Shown here piece by piece: positions 26,532 to 35,195 of a stretch of 64,000 nucleotides of DNA. Below the pieces are notes generated by a model that searched no databases, had not been told where the DNA came from, and saw nothing but the letters and a program-made list of their open reading frames with translations. Within the stretch, counting starts at the first letter, position 1. Each line of letters opens with the position of its first letter. Both the position numbers and the translations under genes were made by a program. Source of the stretch: Chryseobacterium camelliae (GTDB taxonomy: Bacteria; Bacteroidota; Bacteroidia; Flavobacteriales; Weeksellaceae); the NCBI RefSeq assembly GCF_002770595.1, contig NZ_CP022986.1, forward strand, positions 186,001-250,000. Reading direction: 5' to 3'.

Positions 26532-26548
26532 CCGCTATGCATTTAAAT

Positions 26549-26556
26549 CAAATATA
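26549..26556 (-). promoter_or_regulatory. -7 promoter element for the aminotransferase
   Basis: TATATTTG on the minus strand fits TAnnTTTG, 17 bases before the ATG at 26531. Confidence 0.55.
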
Positions 26557-26619
26557 ATAAAAATACACATCCATTCAGGATTAAATAAATTTCTTTATTT
26601 TTAGGCAAATTATTTGAAA

Positions 26620-27660
26620 ATGAAAAAACTGATCATCCCTCTTTTTTCCATGGCTTTAGCGGTAAGCTGCAGCACTACAAAGGTTTCTGACGGAAAAACT
26701 GCTTCTCAGTCAGCTTCCCCCGCTGATAAAGCTTTTATGGCTTCCTACAAAAGTATTAAAGCAGAAGAGCTGAAGAAAAACCTGTATGTGATTGCTTCAG
26801 ATGAAATGGAAGGCCGCGATACAGGCAGCCCCGGCCAGAAAAAAGCAGGTGTTTACATGGTTGATTATTATAAAAGCCTTGGGATATCGTATCCTAAACC
26901 ATTGGGATCATATTATCAGAAAGTACCCGCAGATTTTATGAAGGAGAGAGGAGCGTCCGGTCTCCCGGATTCTGAAAATATCCTGGCATTTATAGAAGGC
27001 ACAGAAAAACCGGATGAAATTGTCGTGGTTTCTGCCCATTATGACCATGTCGGAACAAAAAATGGGGTAGTCTTTAACGGCGCTGATGATGATGGCAGTG
27101 GAACGGTAGCTGTAATGCAGATCGCAAAAGCTTTCCAGGCTGCTAAAAAAGCCGGTCACGGACCGAAAAGATCCATTCTTTTCCTTCATGTAACCGGTGA
27201 GGAGCATGGACTGTTCGGGTCAGAATATTATTCTTCCCATCCTGTCTTTCCGCTGGCCAATACGGTCGTGGATCTTAATATTGATATGATAGGAAGGGAT
27301 GACCCCGAAAACAGGGGAAAACAGTACGTCTATGTTATTGGATCAGAAATGCTGAGCACAGAACTGAAGGTAATTAATGAAGCGGCCAATAAGAGGACCC
27401 ATAATCTTGAATTGAATTATAAATATGATGATCCCAATGATCCCCAGCGATTGTATTACAGGTCTGACCATTATAATTTTGCGAAGAACAATGTTCCCGT
27501 AGCTTTTTTCTTTGACGGTATCCATGAAGATTACCATAAGCCTACGGATGACCCGGAAAAAATAGATTATCCGCTGTTACAAAAAAGAGCACAGCTGGTA
27601 TTTACCACAGCCTGGGATATTGCCAACAGAGCAGAAAGGATAAAAGTCGATAAGAAATAA
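26620..27660 (+). CDS. M28 family metallopeptidase, lipoprotein
   Basis: 346 residues from the ATG at 26620; the frame can be extended two codons to a TTG. It has a lipoprotein signal ending in a lipobox (LAVSC, Cys18), so it is anchored in an envelope membrane. The M28 zinc aminopeptidase core shows the metal ligands His in SAHYDHVG, bridging Asp in GADDDGSG, catalytic Glu pair in TGEEHGLFGSEYY, Asp in NIDMIGR, and His in EDYHKPTDD. The N-terminal VIASDEMEGRDTGSPGQKKA is common in Bacteroidetes members. Peptide specificity is not predictable. A strong terminator follows. Confidence 0.93.
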   Translation: MKKLIIPLFSMALAVSCSTTKVSDGKTASQSASPADKAFMASYKSIKAEELKKNLYVIASDEMEGRDTGSPGQKKAGVYMVDYYKSLGISYPKPLGSYYQKVPADFMKERGASGLPDSENILAFIEGTEKPDEIVVVSAHYDHVGTKNGVVFNGADDDGSGTVAVMQIAKAFQAAKKAGHGPKRSILFLHVTGEEHGLFGSEYYSSHPVFPLANTVVDLNIDMIGRDDPENRGKQYVYVIGSEMLSTELKVINEAANKRTHNLELNYKYDDPNDPQRLYYRSDHYNFAKNNVPVAFFFDGIHEDYHKPTDDPEKIDYPLLQKRAQLVFTTAWDIANRAERIKVDKK

Positions 27661-27667
27661 CTGAATG

Positions 27668-27696
27668 AAAAGCCTGCAATTTCTTGCAGGCTTTTT
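27668..27696 (+). terminator. Rho-independent terminator of the M28 peptidase gene
   Basis: AAAAGCCTGCAA pairs perfectly with TTGCAGGCTTTT around a 4-nt loop, merging into a T-run. Confidence 0.92.
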
Positions 27697-27843
27697 AGCA
27701 GTAATCATCCTGGGAGAAGCAAAAATAAGTTCTGATATAAAAGGATCAGGGTGGACAAGAAGAATATTTAACAATTGGGAATTGCAGGATCCATGATCTC
27801 TTTAAAAGCTGGACCTGCTGTTCAGAGTCGTTTAATGGCGTTT

Positions 27844-27857
27844 ATGATATATATCAT
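27844..27857. promoter_or_regulatory. Palindrome ATGATATATATCAT, operator-like
   Basis: A perfect 14-bp palindrome 33 bases upstream of the -7 element at 27891. Its half-site ATGATA recurs in the 16-bp palindrome at 28388-28403, so one regulator may bind both. AT-richness makes chance occurrence possible. Confidence 0.4.
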
Positions 27858-27902
27858 GTGTTTATTATTTTTATTAATTCTAAATAAATATAAATTTGTA
27901 CC

Positions 27903-27990
27903 AGTAATTTCAACAGAACCAAAAACACAATTATCATATCCATATCAATTTTTGTTTTTAACCGGTGAGGCTGTATCTTACCGGTTTTGT
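27903..27990 (+). ncRNA. Candidate small RNA between the M28 peptidase and the NUDIX regulator
   Basis: TAAATTTG at 27891-27898 fits the -7 consensus. About 60 bases after the predicted start a terminator-like hairpin forms between 27960-27969 (AACCGGTGAG) and 27977-27986 (CTTACCGGTT, one G-T wobble), followed by TTTTG. The preceding M28 gene already has its own terminator at 27668-27696, so this second terminator implies a separate short transcript of about 85-90 bases. The only frame across it (27775-28005) starts before the promoter and looks non-coding. The block TTTGnnCCAGTAATTTCA at its start is repeated at 28065-28082. No known RNA family is recognised. Confidence 0.4.
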
Positions 27991-28360
27991 TTATACGCTT
28001 CTTAAGGCAGGGAAAAATTTGGTGGTAGACCATACAGCACGGGCTGGCAAAATACGGTATAGGTTTTGATCCAGTAATTTCATCATCAGCTCTGAGATCC
28101 TCATCTATGGGGTAACAATCCGCATAATTCCGGATCCTGGCAGCAGATTTCTTAAATAGAGTAAAATTATGTTCCTGACGTTCAAAAATTGTGAAAAATT
28201 ATTGGATATTTAATCCGTAATTAACATTAAAACTGCGATTTTTTACACTATTTTCAAAAAATTATAATAAAATTTATAATTTTTCTTATCATTTTTTACT
28301 TCCTTTTTTTTGTTAAAATTTTTAAGTGTATTTTTTAAACTTATTTCCTGTTTATGAATG

Positions 28361-28426
28361 GGTTATCATTCTAATATTGTCAAAAATATGATAACCTTAT
28401 CATATTTTGTATGTCATTGTTATCAT
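28361..28426. promoter_or_regulatory. Cluster of ATGATAA/TTATCAT half-sites upstream of the NUDIX regulator
   Basis: GGTTATCAT (28361-28369) faces ATGATAACC (28388-28396), and the latter joins TTATCAT to form the perfect palindrome ATGATAACCTTATCAT (28388-28403). A further TTATCAT is at 28420-28426. The cluster lies 75-140 bases upstream of the -7 element of the regulator gene. It is a likely operator for the NUDIX regulator or another sugar regulator. The rest of the 27,991-28,499 gap is AT-rich with no gene I can support. Confidence 0.5.
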
Positions 28427-28499
28427 CAAAAATCGATATGTAAAATATTGATTCGCAGGGAATAGAATTAAATTTATTTTTTTTTCTCGTATGAATTTT

Positions 28500-28529
28500 T
28501 ATATTTGTGATGTTACGTAAATGTTAACA
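28500..28529 (+). promoter_or_regulatory. Promoter and two leader palindromes of the NUDIX regulator
   Basis: TATATTTG (28500-28507) fits the -7 consensus. The 27-base leader contains two palindromes, TTACGTAA (28513-28520) and TGTTAACA (28522-28529), overlapping the expected transcription start. This placement suits autorepression. No clear -33 box is seen. Confidence 0.5.
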
Positions 28530-28534
28530 ATCAA

Positions 28535-29260
28535 ATGAGCCCAAGCTTTATTCATACGTATGTTTCTGTAGACTGTGTTGTTTTTGGATTTGACCACGAA
28601 AACAGGCTTAATATTTTGCTCGCACAGCGTCATTTTGAAAATGTACCGATAGAAAGGCAGAAAAAACTGCCGGGAAGCCTCATCCTGAGTGAAGAGGACG
28701 TTGACGATGCTGCACAGCGGGTATTGCACGAACTGACTGGTATCAAAAAAATGGTACTGAAGCAGTTTAAATGCTTTGCCGATCCTATGAGAGCCAGCAG
28801 CAAAGATGACATCAAATGGATGGGCGAGGAGTATAAACACAATATAGACCGAATTATTACGGTTGCCTATCTTTCTCTGTGTAAAATAGACCATAAGATC
28901 AACAGTACCAAATACGATACGGTAGACTGGTGCCCGATTGACAAAGTACCATTGCTTCCTTTCGACCATAATAAAATCATCAGCGAATCGCTGATAGAGA
29001 TCAGGAAATGGATCGAGTCAGACTTCTCCATCATTTTCGAATTGCTTCCGAAAAGATTTACCATCAGGCAGCTGTACCAGCTGTACAGTGCCCTGAGTGA
29101 AAAGCGGATCGATATCAAAAACTTCCATAAAAAGATTTCTTCATTCAACTACATCATCCCTCTGGACGAGATAGAAACGAATGTAGCGCACCGTGCGGCA
29201 AGATACTATAAATTCGACGCCAAAGTGTTCAGGAAAAACAATACGAAACTTATAAAATAA
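28535..29260 (+). CDS. NUDIX-domain sugar regulator (NrtR/AraR/XylR-like) with C-terminal winged helix
   Basis: 241 residues. Residues ~8-140 are a Nudix fold. The Nudix box region GSLILSEEDVDDAAQRVLHE has lost the catalytic Glu pattern (RVLHELTGI instead of RExxEExGI), so it should bind rather than hydrolyse its ligand. Residues ~165-235 form a winged helix (LPKRFTIRQLYQLYSALSEKRIDIKNFHKKISSFNYI) with the RAARYYKFD end typical of NrtR-type regulators. In Bacteroidetes, members of this family regulate arabinose and xylose use. The next two genes are xylulokinase and xylose isomerase, only 16 bases away, so a xylose-responsive role is likely. Confidence 0.88.
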   Translation: MSPSFIHTYVSVDCVVFGFDHENRLNILLAQRHFENVPIERQKKLPGSLILSEEDVDDAAQRVLHELTGIKKMVLKQFKCFADPMRASSKDDIKWMGEEYKHNIDRIITVAYLSLCKIDHKINSTKYDTVDWCPIDKVPLLPFDHNKIISESLIEIRKWIESDFSIIFELLPKRFTIRQLYQLYSALSEKRIDIKNFHKKISSFNYIIPLDEIETNVAHRAARYYKFDAKVFRKNNTKLIK

Positions 29261-29276
29261 ATCACTTTTTGAAATT

Positions 29277-30761
29277 ATGTACTTGCTAGGCTACGATATC
29301 GGCAGTTCTTCTGTGAAAGTTTGTCTCATTGAGGCATCCAGTGGAAAAATAATTGCTTCAGACTTTTCCCCTAAAAAAGAAATGAAAATTACTGCTGTCC
29401 ATCCTGGCTGGGCAGAGCAGAACCCTGCAGACTGGTGGACCAACCTTAAGCTTGCCCACGAATCTGTGATGCATGAGTCCGGAGTGGATGCGGAAGACAT
29501 TAAGGCCATCGGCATTACCTGGCAGATGCATGGGCTGATCCTGGTAGACAAAGACCAGAGCCTCCTGCGCCCATCCATCATCTGGTGTGACAGCCGTGCC
29601 GTGCCGTACGGTGAAAAAGCATTCCAGGAAATAGGCCCTGAAAAATGCCTTTCCCATCTTCTGAATTCTCCGGGAAACTTTACCGCCTCCAAACTGGCCT
29701 GGGTAAAGGAGAATGAGCCTGAAATTTTCGAAAAAATCGACAAGATCATGCTTCCGGGCGATTATATTGCCATGAGGCTTTCCGGACAGATCGGAATGAC
29801 GGTTGAAGGTTTATCTGAAGGGATTTTCTGGGATTTCAAAAACAACTGTATTTCAGAAGATGTGGTGAATCACTACGGGATTCCTTCAAGCTTCTTCCCT
29901 GAAATCATCCCGACTTTCGGTATTCAGGCTGCCGTATCTGCAGAAGCAGCCCGCGAATTAGGGCTTAAAGAAGGTACCCCGATCTCTTACAGAGCCGGCG
30001 ACCAGCCGAACAACGCCCTTTCACTGAATGTCTTCAACCCAGGGGAAATTGCCTCTACGGCGGGAACTTCAGGAGTCGTATATGGTGTCCTGGATAAGCT
30101 TGAATATGATGACCTTTCCAGAGTCAACACCTTTGCACACGTTAACCATACTGCAGACCAGACCCGTCTGGGCGTATTGCTCTGCATCAATGGAACAGGA
30201 ATTCTGAATTCCTGGATGAAACATAATTTCGCCACTTCACTGTCGTCTTACGGGGACATGAACGATATGGCCTCTCTTTCTCCTATCGGATCAAAGGGGC
30301 TGAGCATTATTCCTTTCGGAAACGGAGCAGAACGAGTGCTGGAAAATAAAGATACGCACTGTTCTATCCATGGTATCAATTTCAATATCCACTCCAAAGG
30401 GGATATCCTGCGTGCAGCCCAGGAGGGAATTGTCTTCTCCTATGAATACGGAATGAACATCATGAGGAATATGGGAATGGAGATCAATGTGATCCGTGCC
30501 GGAAATGCCAATATGTTTTTAAGTTCAATCTTCAGGCAGTCCCTTTCCAGTGTAAGCAACGCCGTTATTGAACTGTATGATACGGATGGAGCGGTAGGAG
30601 CAGCAAGGGCAGCGGGAATCGGAATCGGGTTTTATGCCAATTCTGACGAAGCCTTTTCTTCATTGGAAAAAATAGCCGTGTTTGAGCCGGAAACCGAAAA
30701 AAGAGAACAGTATTTAGAAGCCTATTCAAGATGGCAGGAACATCTTAAAGAAATCGTATAA
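29277..30761 (+). CDS. xylB: Xylulokinase (FGGY family)
   Basis: 494-residue cytosolic kinase phosphorylating D-xylulose to xylulose-5-phosphate. The N-terminal ATPase-fold phosphate-1 loop is YDIGSSSVKVCLIEASSGK. GITWQMHGLILVDKDQ and IIWCDSRA are the xylulose-binding block found in XylB (catalytic Asp in WCDSR). AGDQPNNALSLN and STAGTSGVVYGV provide the adenosine and phosphate-2 motifs, and IRAGNANMFLSSIFRQ the C-terminal signature. Its pairing with xylose isomerase downstream settles the FGGY specificity. Confidence 0.93.
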   Translation: MYLLGYDIGSSSVKVCLIEASSGKIIASDFSPKKEMKITAVHPGWAEQNPADWWTNLKLAHESVMHESGVDAEDIKAIGITWQMHGLILVDKDQSLLRPSIIWCDSRAVPYGEKAFQEIGPEKCLSHLLNSPGNFTASKLAWVKENEPEIFEKIDKIMLPGDYIAMRLSGQIGMTVEGLSEGIFWDFKNNCISEDVVNHYGIPSSFFPEIIPTFGIQAAVSAEAARELGLKEGTPISYRAGDQPNNALSLNVFNPGEIASTAGTSGVVYGVLDKLEYDDLSRVNTFAHVNHTADQTRLGVLLCINGTGILNSWMKHNFATSLSSYGDMNDMASLSPIGSKGLSIIPFGNGAERVLENKDTHCSIHGINFNIHSKGDILRAAQEGIVFSYEYGMNIMRNMGMEINVIRAGNANMFLSSIFRQSLSSVSNAVIELYDTDGAVGAARAAGIGIGFYANSDEAFSSLEKIAVFEPETEKREQYLEAYSRWQEHLKEIV

Positions 30762-30882
30762 ACCTGAATATTAAAAGCAAAAAACCTGATCCTGGGATAA
30801 TGAAAAAATCAGCAGGAAAGGGGGATCATATGCCTGAAAACGGCATCAACATTAATCAATATAAAACAAAAAATAAATATAT

Positions 30883-32211
30883 ATGAACATTGTAAAAGAA
30901 ACGAAAGAGTTTTTCCCTGGTATTGACGAAGTTAAATTTGAGGGCAGAGAAAGCAGGAACCCTATGGCGTTCCGCTATTATGATGCAGAAAGGATCGTTA
31001 TGGGAAAACCGATGAAAGACTGGACGCGCTTTGCCATGGCTTGGTGGCATACCTTATGTGCAGACGGAAGCGACCCTTTCGGAGGGGCAACTATCCACCA
31101 TCCCTGGAATATGGGAACTGATGCGGTTTCCAGAGCGAAATATAAAATGGATGCCGGTTTCGAATTCATGAAAAAAATGGGCTTCGGTTTTTACTGTTTT
31201 CATGATATCGACCTGGTAGAACCTGCAGGAAACTGGAAGGAATACGAAAGCAACCTTCAGGCTGTAGTAGAATATGCCAAAGAAAAGCAGCAGGAAACAG
31301 GAATCAAACTTTTATGGGGAACGGCCAATGTATTTACCCACGAAAGATATATGAACGGAGCTTCTACCAACCCTAATTTTGATGTAGTAGCCTGTGCAGG
31401 AACCCAAGTGAAAAACTCTATTGATGCTACCATTGCACTGGGAGGAGAAAACTATGTGTTCTGGGGAGGAAGAGAAGGGTATATGAGCCTTCTGAATACC
31501 GATATGAAGCGTGAAAAAGAACACCTGGCACGTTTCCTTACCATGTCCCGTGATTATGCCCGTAAGCAAGGCTTCCAGGGAGCTTTCCTGATCGAGCCTA
31601 AACCTATGGAGCCTACAAAGCACCAGTATGACTATGATGCGGAAACGGTAATCGGATTCCTGAGACATTACGGTCTTGATAAAGATTTCAAACTGAACCT
31701 TGAGGTGAACCACGCTACCTTGGCTGGACATACTTTCGAGCATGAATTACAGGCTGCTGTAGACGCAGGATTATTAGGAAGCATCGATGCCAACAGAGGT
31801 GATTACCAGAATGGATGGGATACAGACCAGTTCCCGATCGATTACTACGAACTGGCTCAGGCATGGATGGTTATTCTCCAGGGAGGAGGATTAGGAACCG
31901 GAGGTGTGAATTTCGATGCTAAAATCCGTCGTAATTCAATTGATGCCGAAGATCTTTTCATCTCTCACGTTTCCGGTATGGATGCTTTTGCCAAAGGTTT
32001 GATAGTCGCTGCCGATATCCTGGAAAATTCAGATTATAAATCATTGAGAACAGAAAGATATTCTTCTTTTGACCTTGGAAGCGGAAAAGCATTTGAGGAA
32101 GGTAAGCTTACACTGGAAGACCTTCAGAAAATTGCTCACGAAATAGGGGAGCCACAGCCGAAGAGCGGCAAGCAGGAATTATTCGAGGCCATTATCAACA
32201 TGTATATCTAA
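30883..32211 (+). CDS. xylA: Xylose isomerase
   Basis: 442-residue cytosolic TIM-barrel enzyme converting D-xylose to D-xylulose. It is class II in length, with the extended N-terminus (KTKEFFPG...[22 protein letters not shown]). The catalytic His and Asp lie in [12 protein letters not shown]. The metal-site residues occur in [37 protein letters not shown] and [19 protein letters not shown]. It is 121 bases after xylB on the same strand and feeds that kinase. The gap contains no strong terminator. Confidence 0.97.
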   Translation: MNIVKETKEFFPGIDEVKFEGRESRNPMAFRYYDAERIVMGKPMKDWTRFAMAWWHTLCADGSDPFGGATIHHPWNMGTDAVSRAKYKMDAGFEFMKKMGFGFYCFHDIDLVEPAGNWKEYESNLQAVVEYAKEKQQETGIKLLWGTANVFTHERYMNGASTNPNFDVVACAGTQVKNSIDATIALGGENYVFWGGREGYMSLLNTDMKREKEHLARFLTMSRDYARKQGFQGAFLIEPKPMEPTKHQYDYDAETVIGFLRHYGLDKDFKLNLEVNHATLAGHTFEHELQAAVDAGLLGSIDANRGDYQNGWDTDQFPIDYYELAQAWMVILQGGGLGTGGVNFDAKIRRNSIDAEDLFISHVSGMDAFAKGLIVAADILENSDYKSLRTERYSSFDLGSGKAFEEGKLTLEDLQKIAHEIGEPQPKSGKQELFEAIINMYI

Positions 32212-32289
32212 CCATGAATACAAAAAACTTTGGAATGAAGCCGTTACAGAACCCTTCATCCCGGATGTATAATTAAAATACGAGTAATT

Positions 32290-35184
32290 ATGAAAGGATT
32301 TAAACCTATTAAAATTAATAAGGCAACGGTATTTTTTGCCATGGCATTATTGCCTTCCAGCCTTGCTTATTCACAAGCGAAGAGAGATACCCTGCCTAAA
32401 GAGAAAAAGATAGAGGAAGTTGTTGTCATCGGATACGGTACCCAGAGAAAAGAAGCGGTTACCGGATCTGTAGCCACCGTAAAAGGTGACGCTTTAAGAG
32501 AGGTTCCTTCTGCCAACATTACCCAGGCTTTACAGGGCAGAGCAGCGGGGGTGGACATATCACAGTCTTCCACAAAGCCGGGGGCTTCGATGCAGATCCG
32601 TATCCGTGGAACAAGGTCTCTTACCGGAAGCAATGATCCTCTGATCGTTCTGGACGGAATTCCGTTTGTGGGATCATTAAGTGACATCAGCTCCAGCGAT
32701 ATCAAGAGTATTGATATCCTAAAGGATGCTTCTGCAACAGCCATTTACGGTTCAAGAGGAGCCAACGGGGTTATTTTAGTGACAACCAACAGAGGTTCTA
32801 AAGGCCAGAAACCGCGTTTCACCTACAATAACTTCACCGGAGTTCAGACGCTGTTTTCTAAATACCCGATGATGGACGGTCCTAAGTTTGCGAAACTTCG
32901 TGCTTATGCTACTCCTTTTAACAGTGCGAATCCGTTGTATGCGACTACCGGAGACGAATCTGTAAACAACAATACAGACTGGCAGGATTTATATTATAAG
33001 CCGGCTATGATCACCAGCCACGATATCGGCGTATCCGGTGGAACGGAAGGCGGAAACTATAATGTTGGCTTATCTTATTTCAAACAGGATGCCTTGATTC
33101 CGCTTCAGAATTACGAGCGATTTGCCCTGCGTATGGCTGTTGACCAGCAGGTAGGTAAGAATTTCAAATTCGGTTTCACCACCAATACCAATTACTCGCA
33201 ATCAGAAGGAAACGGGCTGAATCCCGGAGCTGTACTGGGATATTCTCCACTAGTTAATCCGTACAATGCAGACGGCAGCCTTAAGAGAACCATGATTACG
33301 GCCGGAGGAATCGACCAGACATGGATTTATACCCGTCAGTCTATAGAAAGTTTAGGTGATAAATATGTTGATGAAACCAAATCCTTTGCTTCCTACAACA
33401 ATATGTACGGTGAACTTACTTTACCGCTGAACGGATTGAAATACAGACTAAACGTAGGATTGGATTACCGTACTTCCAACAGTGGCAACTATGCTGGAGT
33501 AGGGGTATTCAATACCAATCCGCTTGGACCTTCATCTGCCGGTAGAGGGAACAACCAGACATACCACTGGGTACTGGAGAACCTCCTGACATATGACCGT
33601 AATTTCGGGAAGCATAAAATCAATGCTGTTGCCTTATATTCTGCAGAAGATAATAAGTACACCAGTTCTTATATGAGTGCTAAGAATGTACCTGCAGATT
33701 TCTTCCAGTATTATAACCTGGGACAATCGCCCCAGGCAGACATTACCGTTAGGCCGGAAGATCAGGTATATACTAAAAACGGACTTCTGTCGGCTATGGG
33801 AAGGGTAATGTATACTTTCGACAATAAGTATATGATTACAGCAACACTGCGTGCTGACGGATCATCCAGACTGGCCCCGGGAAATAAATGGCATACCTAT
33901 CCTGCATTATCATTAGGATGGAATGTAACGAATGAGTCATTCATGCAGAATATCAAAGCGATCAACCTGTTGAAGCTAAGAGCAGGATGGGGACAAACAT
34001 CCAACCAGGCAGTAGCGCCATATTCCACATTAGGGCAGATGGCTGTGGCTCCGTATAATTTCGGATCCGGCAGCAGCACAGGGGTGTATGTAACTCAGGC
34101 TCCTAATCCGGGCTTAGGATGGGAATATTCCAAAACACAGAATTACGGTGTGGATTTCGGGTTATTTAACAACAGGCTTTCCGGTAGCGTAGAATATTAT
34201 AAAACGCATACTTTCGACTTATTGACATCTAAAAACCTTCCGATGTCATCCGGTCTTGTCAATGTAATTTCCAATGTTGCTGAAACAGAAAACAAAGGAT
34301 TTGAAGTAGCTTTGAACGGCGTTATTTTCGACAATCCTGAAGGATTTACCTGGGAAGCAGGCGTAAATTTCTATACCAACAGAAACAAAATCTTAGCGCT
34401 TGCCTCAGGAATTGATAAAGATGAATCCAACCTTTGGTTTGTAGGCCATAATATTAATGCTTTGTATGATTATCAATACATCGGATTATGGCAGGCCGGA
34501 GATCAGCACATGGGAATTCTGGAACCTGGCGATCCGAGAGATGTTGTAGGATCTATCAAGGTACTGTATACCGGAGGATATAATGCAGACGGAACACCGG
34601 TAAGAGCGATCGGCCCTGCAGACCGTCAGATTTTCGATACTGCTCCTAAATTCCAGGGAGGTTTCAACATGCGTTTCGCGTATAAAAACTTTGATTTAAG
34701 TACCGTTGGAGCATTCCAGCATGGCGGAATCCTGATCAGTACGCTGTACGGATCTGCGAGTTACCTGAACAGAATGACCGGTAGAGGAAATAACGTGGAT
34801 GTTGATTACTGGACAGAAGACAATACGGATGCTTATTTTCCGCGTCCTGGAAGACACTTAAGCGGAGACAACCCTAAATATTCTTCCACACTGGCTATGT
34901 TTGACGCGTCTTATGTTAAACTGCGTACCATTACGTTAGGGTATAACATCAACAAAGATTTCCTGAAAGATTTAAAAATCAACAGCTTCAGGGTGTATTT
35001 TACCGTTACCAATCCGGTAGTGTTGTTCTCTCCGTACCATAAATTCTCCGGAATGGATCCGGAACCGAACTCTTTTGGTAATCAGAATCAGGCTGTCAAC
35101 GGATACCAGTCCCGTCAGTTGGTAATCGGAACCAATAACCCTTCTACCCGAAATTATTTAATGGGAATTAACTTAACTTTTTAA
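32290..35184 (+). CDS. SusC-family TonB-dependent outer-membrane glycan importer
   Basis: 964-residue outer-membrane barrel. It has a signal peptide (MKGFKPIKINKATVFFAMALLPSSLAYSQ), then a TonB-box-like KKIEEVVVIGYGTQRK and the plug domain (AGVDISQSSTKPGASMQIRIRG, YGSRGANGVILVTT). Unlike many SusC proteins it lacks the N-terminal carboxypeptidase-regulatory beta-sandwich. The C-terminus ends in the barrel motif RNYLMGINLTF. SusD follows after 11 bases. The ligand is predicted to be xylan-derived oligosaccharide from the neighbouring genes. Confidence 0.95.
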   Translation: MKGFKPIKINKATVFFAMALLPSSLAYSQAKRDTLPKEKKIEEVVVIGYGTQRKEAVTGSVATVKGDALREVPSANITQALQGRAAGVDISQSSTKPGASMQIRIRGTRSLTGSNDPLIVLDGIPFVGSLSDISSSDIKSIDILKDASATAIYGSRGANGVILVTTNRGSKGQKPRFTYNNFTGVQTLFSKYPMMDGPKFAKLRAYATPFNSANPLYATTGDESVNNNTDWQDLYYKPAMITSHDIGVSGGTEGGNYNVGLSYFKQDALIPLQNYERFALRMAVDQQVGKNFKFGFTTNTNYSQSEGNGLNPGAVLGYSPLVNPYNADGSLKRTMITAGGIDQTWIYTRQSIESLGDKYVDETKSFASYNNMYGELTLPLNGLKYRLNVGLDYRTSNSGNYAGVGVFNTNPLGPSSAGRGNNQTYHWVLENLLTYDRNFGKHKINAVALYSAEDNKYTSSYMSAKNVPADFFQYYNLGQSPQADITVRPEDQVYTKNGLLSAMGRVMYTFDNKYMITATLRADGSSRLAPGNKWHTYPALSLGWNVTNESFMQNIKAINLLKLRAGWGQTSNQAVAPYSTLGQMAVAPYNFGSGSSTGVYVTQAPNPGLGWEYSKTQNYGVDFGLFNNRLSGSVEYYKTHTFDLLTSKNLPMSSGLVNVISNVAETENKGFEVALNGVIFDNPEGFTWEAGVNFYTNRNKILALASGIDKDESNLWFVGHNINALYDYQYIGLWQAGDQHMGILEPGDPRDVVGSIKVLYTGGYNADGTPVRAIGPADRQIFDTAPKFQGGFNMRFAYKNFDLSTVGAFQHGGILISTLYGSASYLNRMTGRGNNVDVDYWTEDNTDAYFPRPGRHLSGDNPKYSSTLAMFDASYVKLRTITLGYNINKDFLKDLKINSFRVYFTVTNPVVLFSPYHKFSGMDPEPNSFGNQNQAVNGYQSRQLVIGTNNPSTRNYLMGINLTF

Positions 35185-35195
35185 TACGTACAATC

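Noticed and set aside
27775-28005. 76-residue hydrophobic ORF after the M28 gene
   Set aside because: It starts at a TTG, crosses a likely promoter and terminator hairpin, and has no recognisable domain or coding bias; treated as non-coding.
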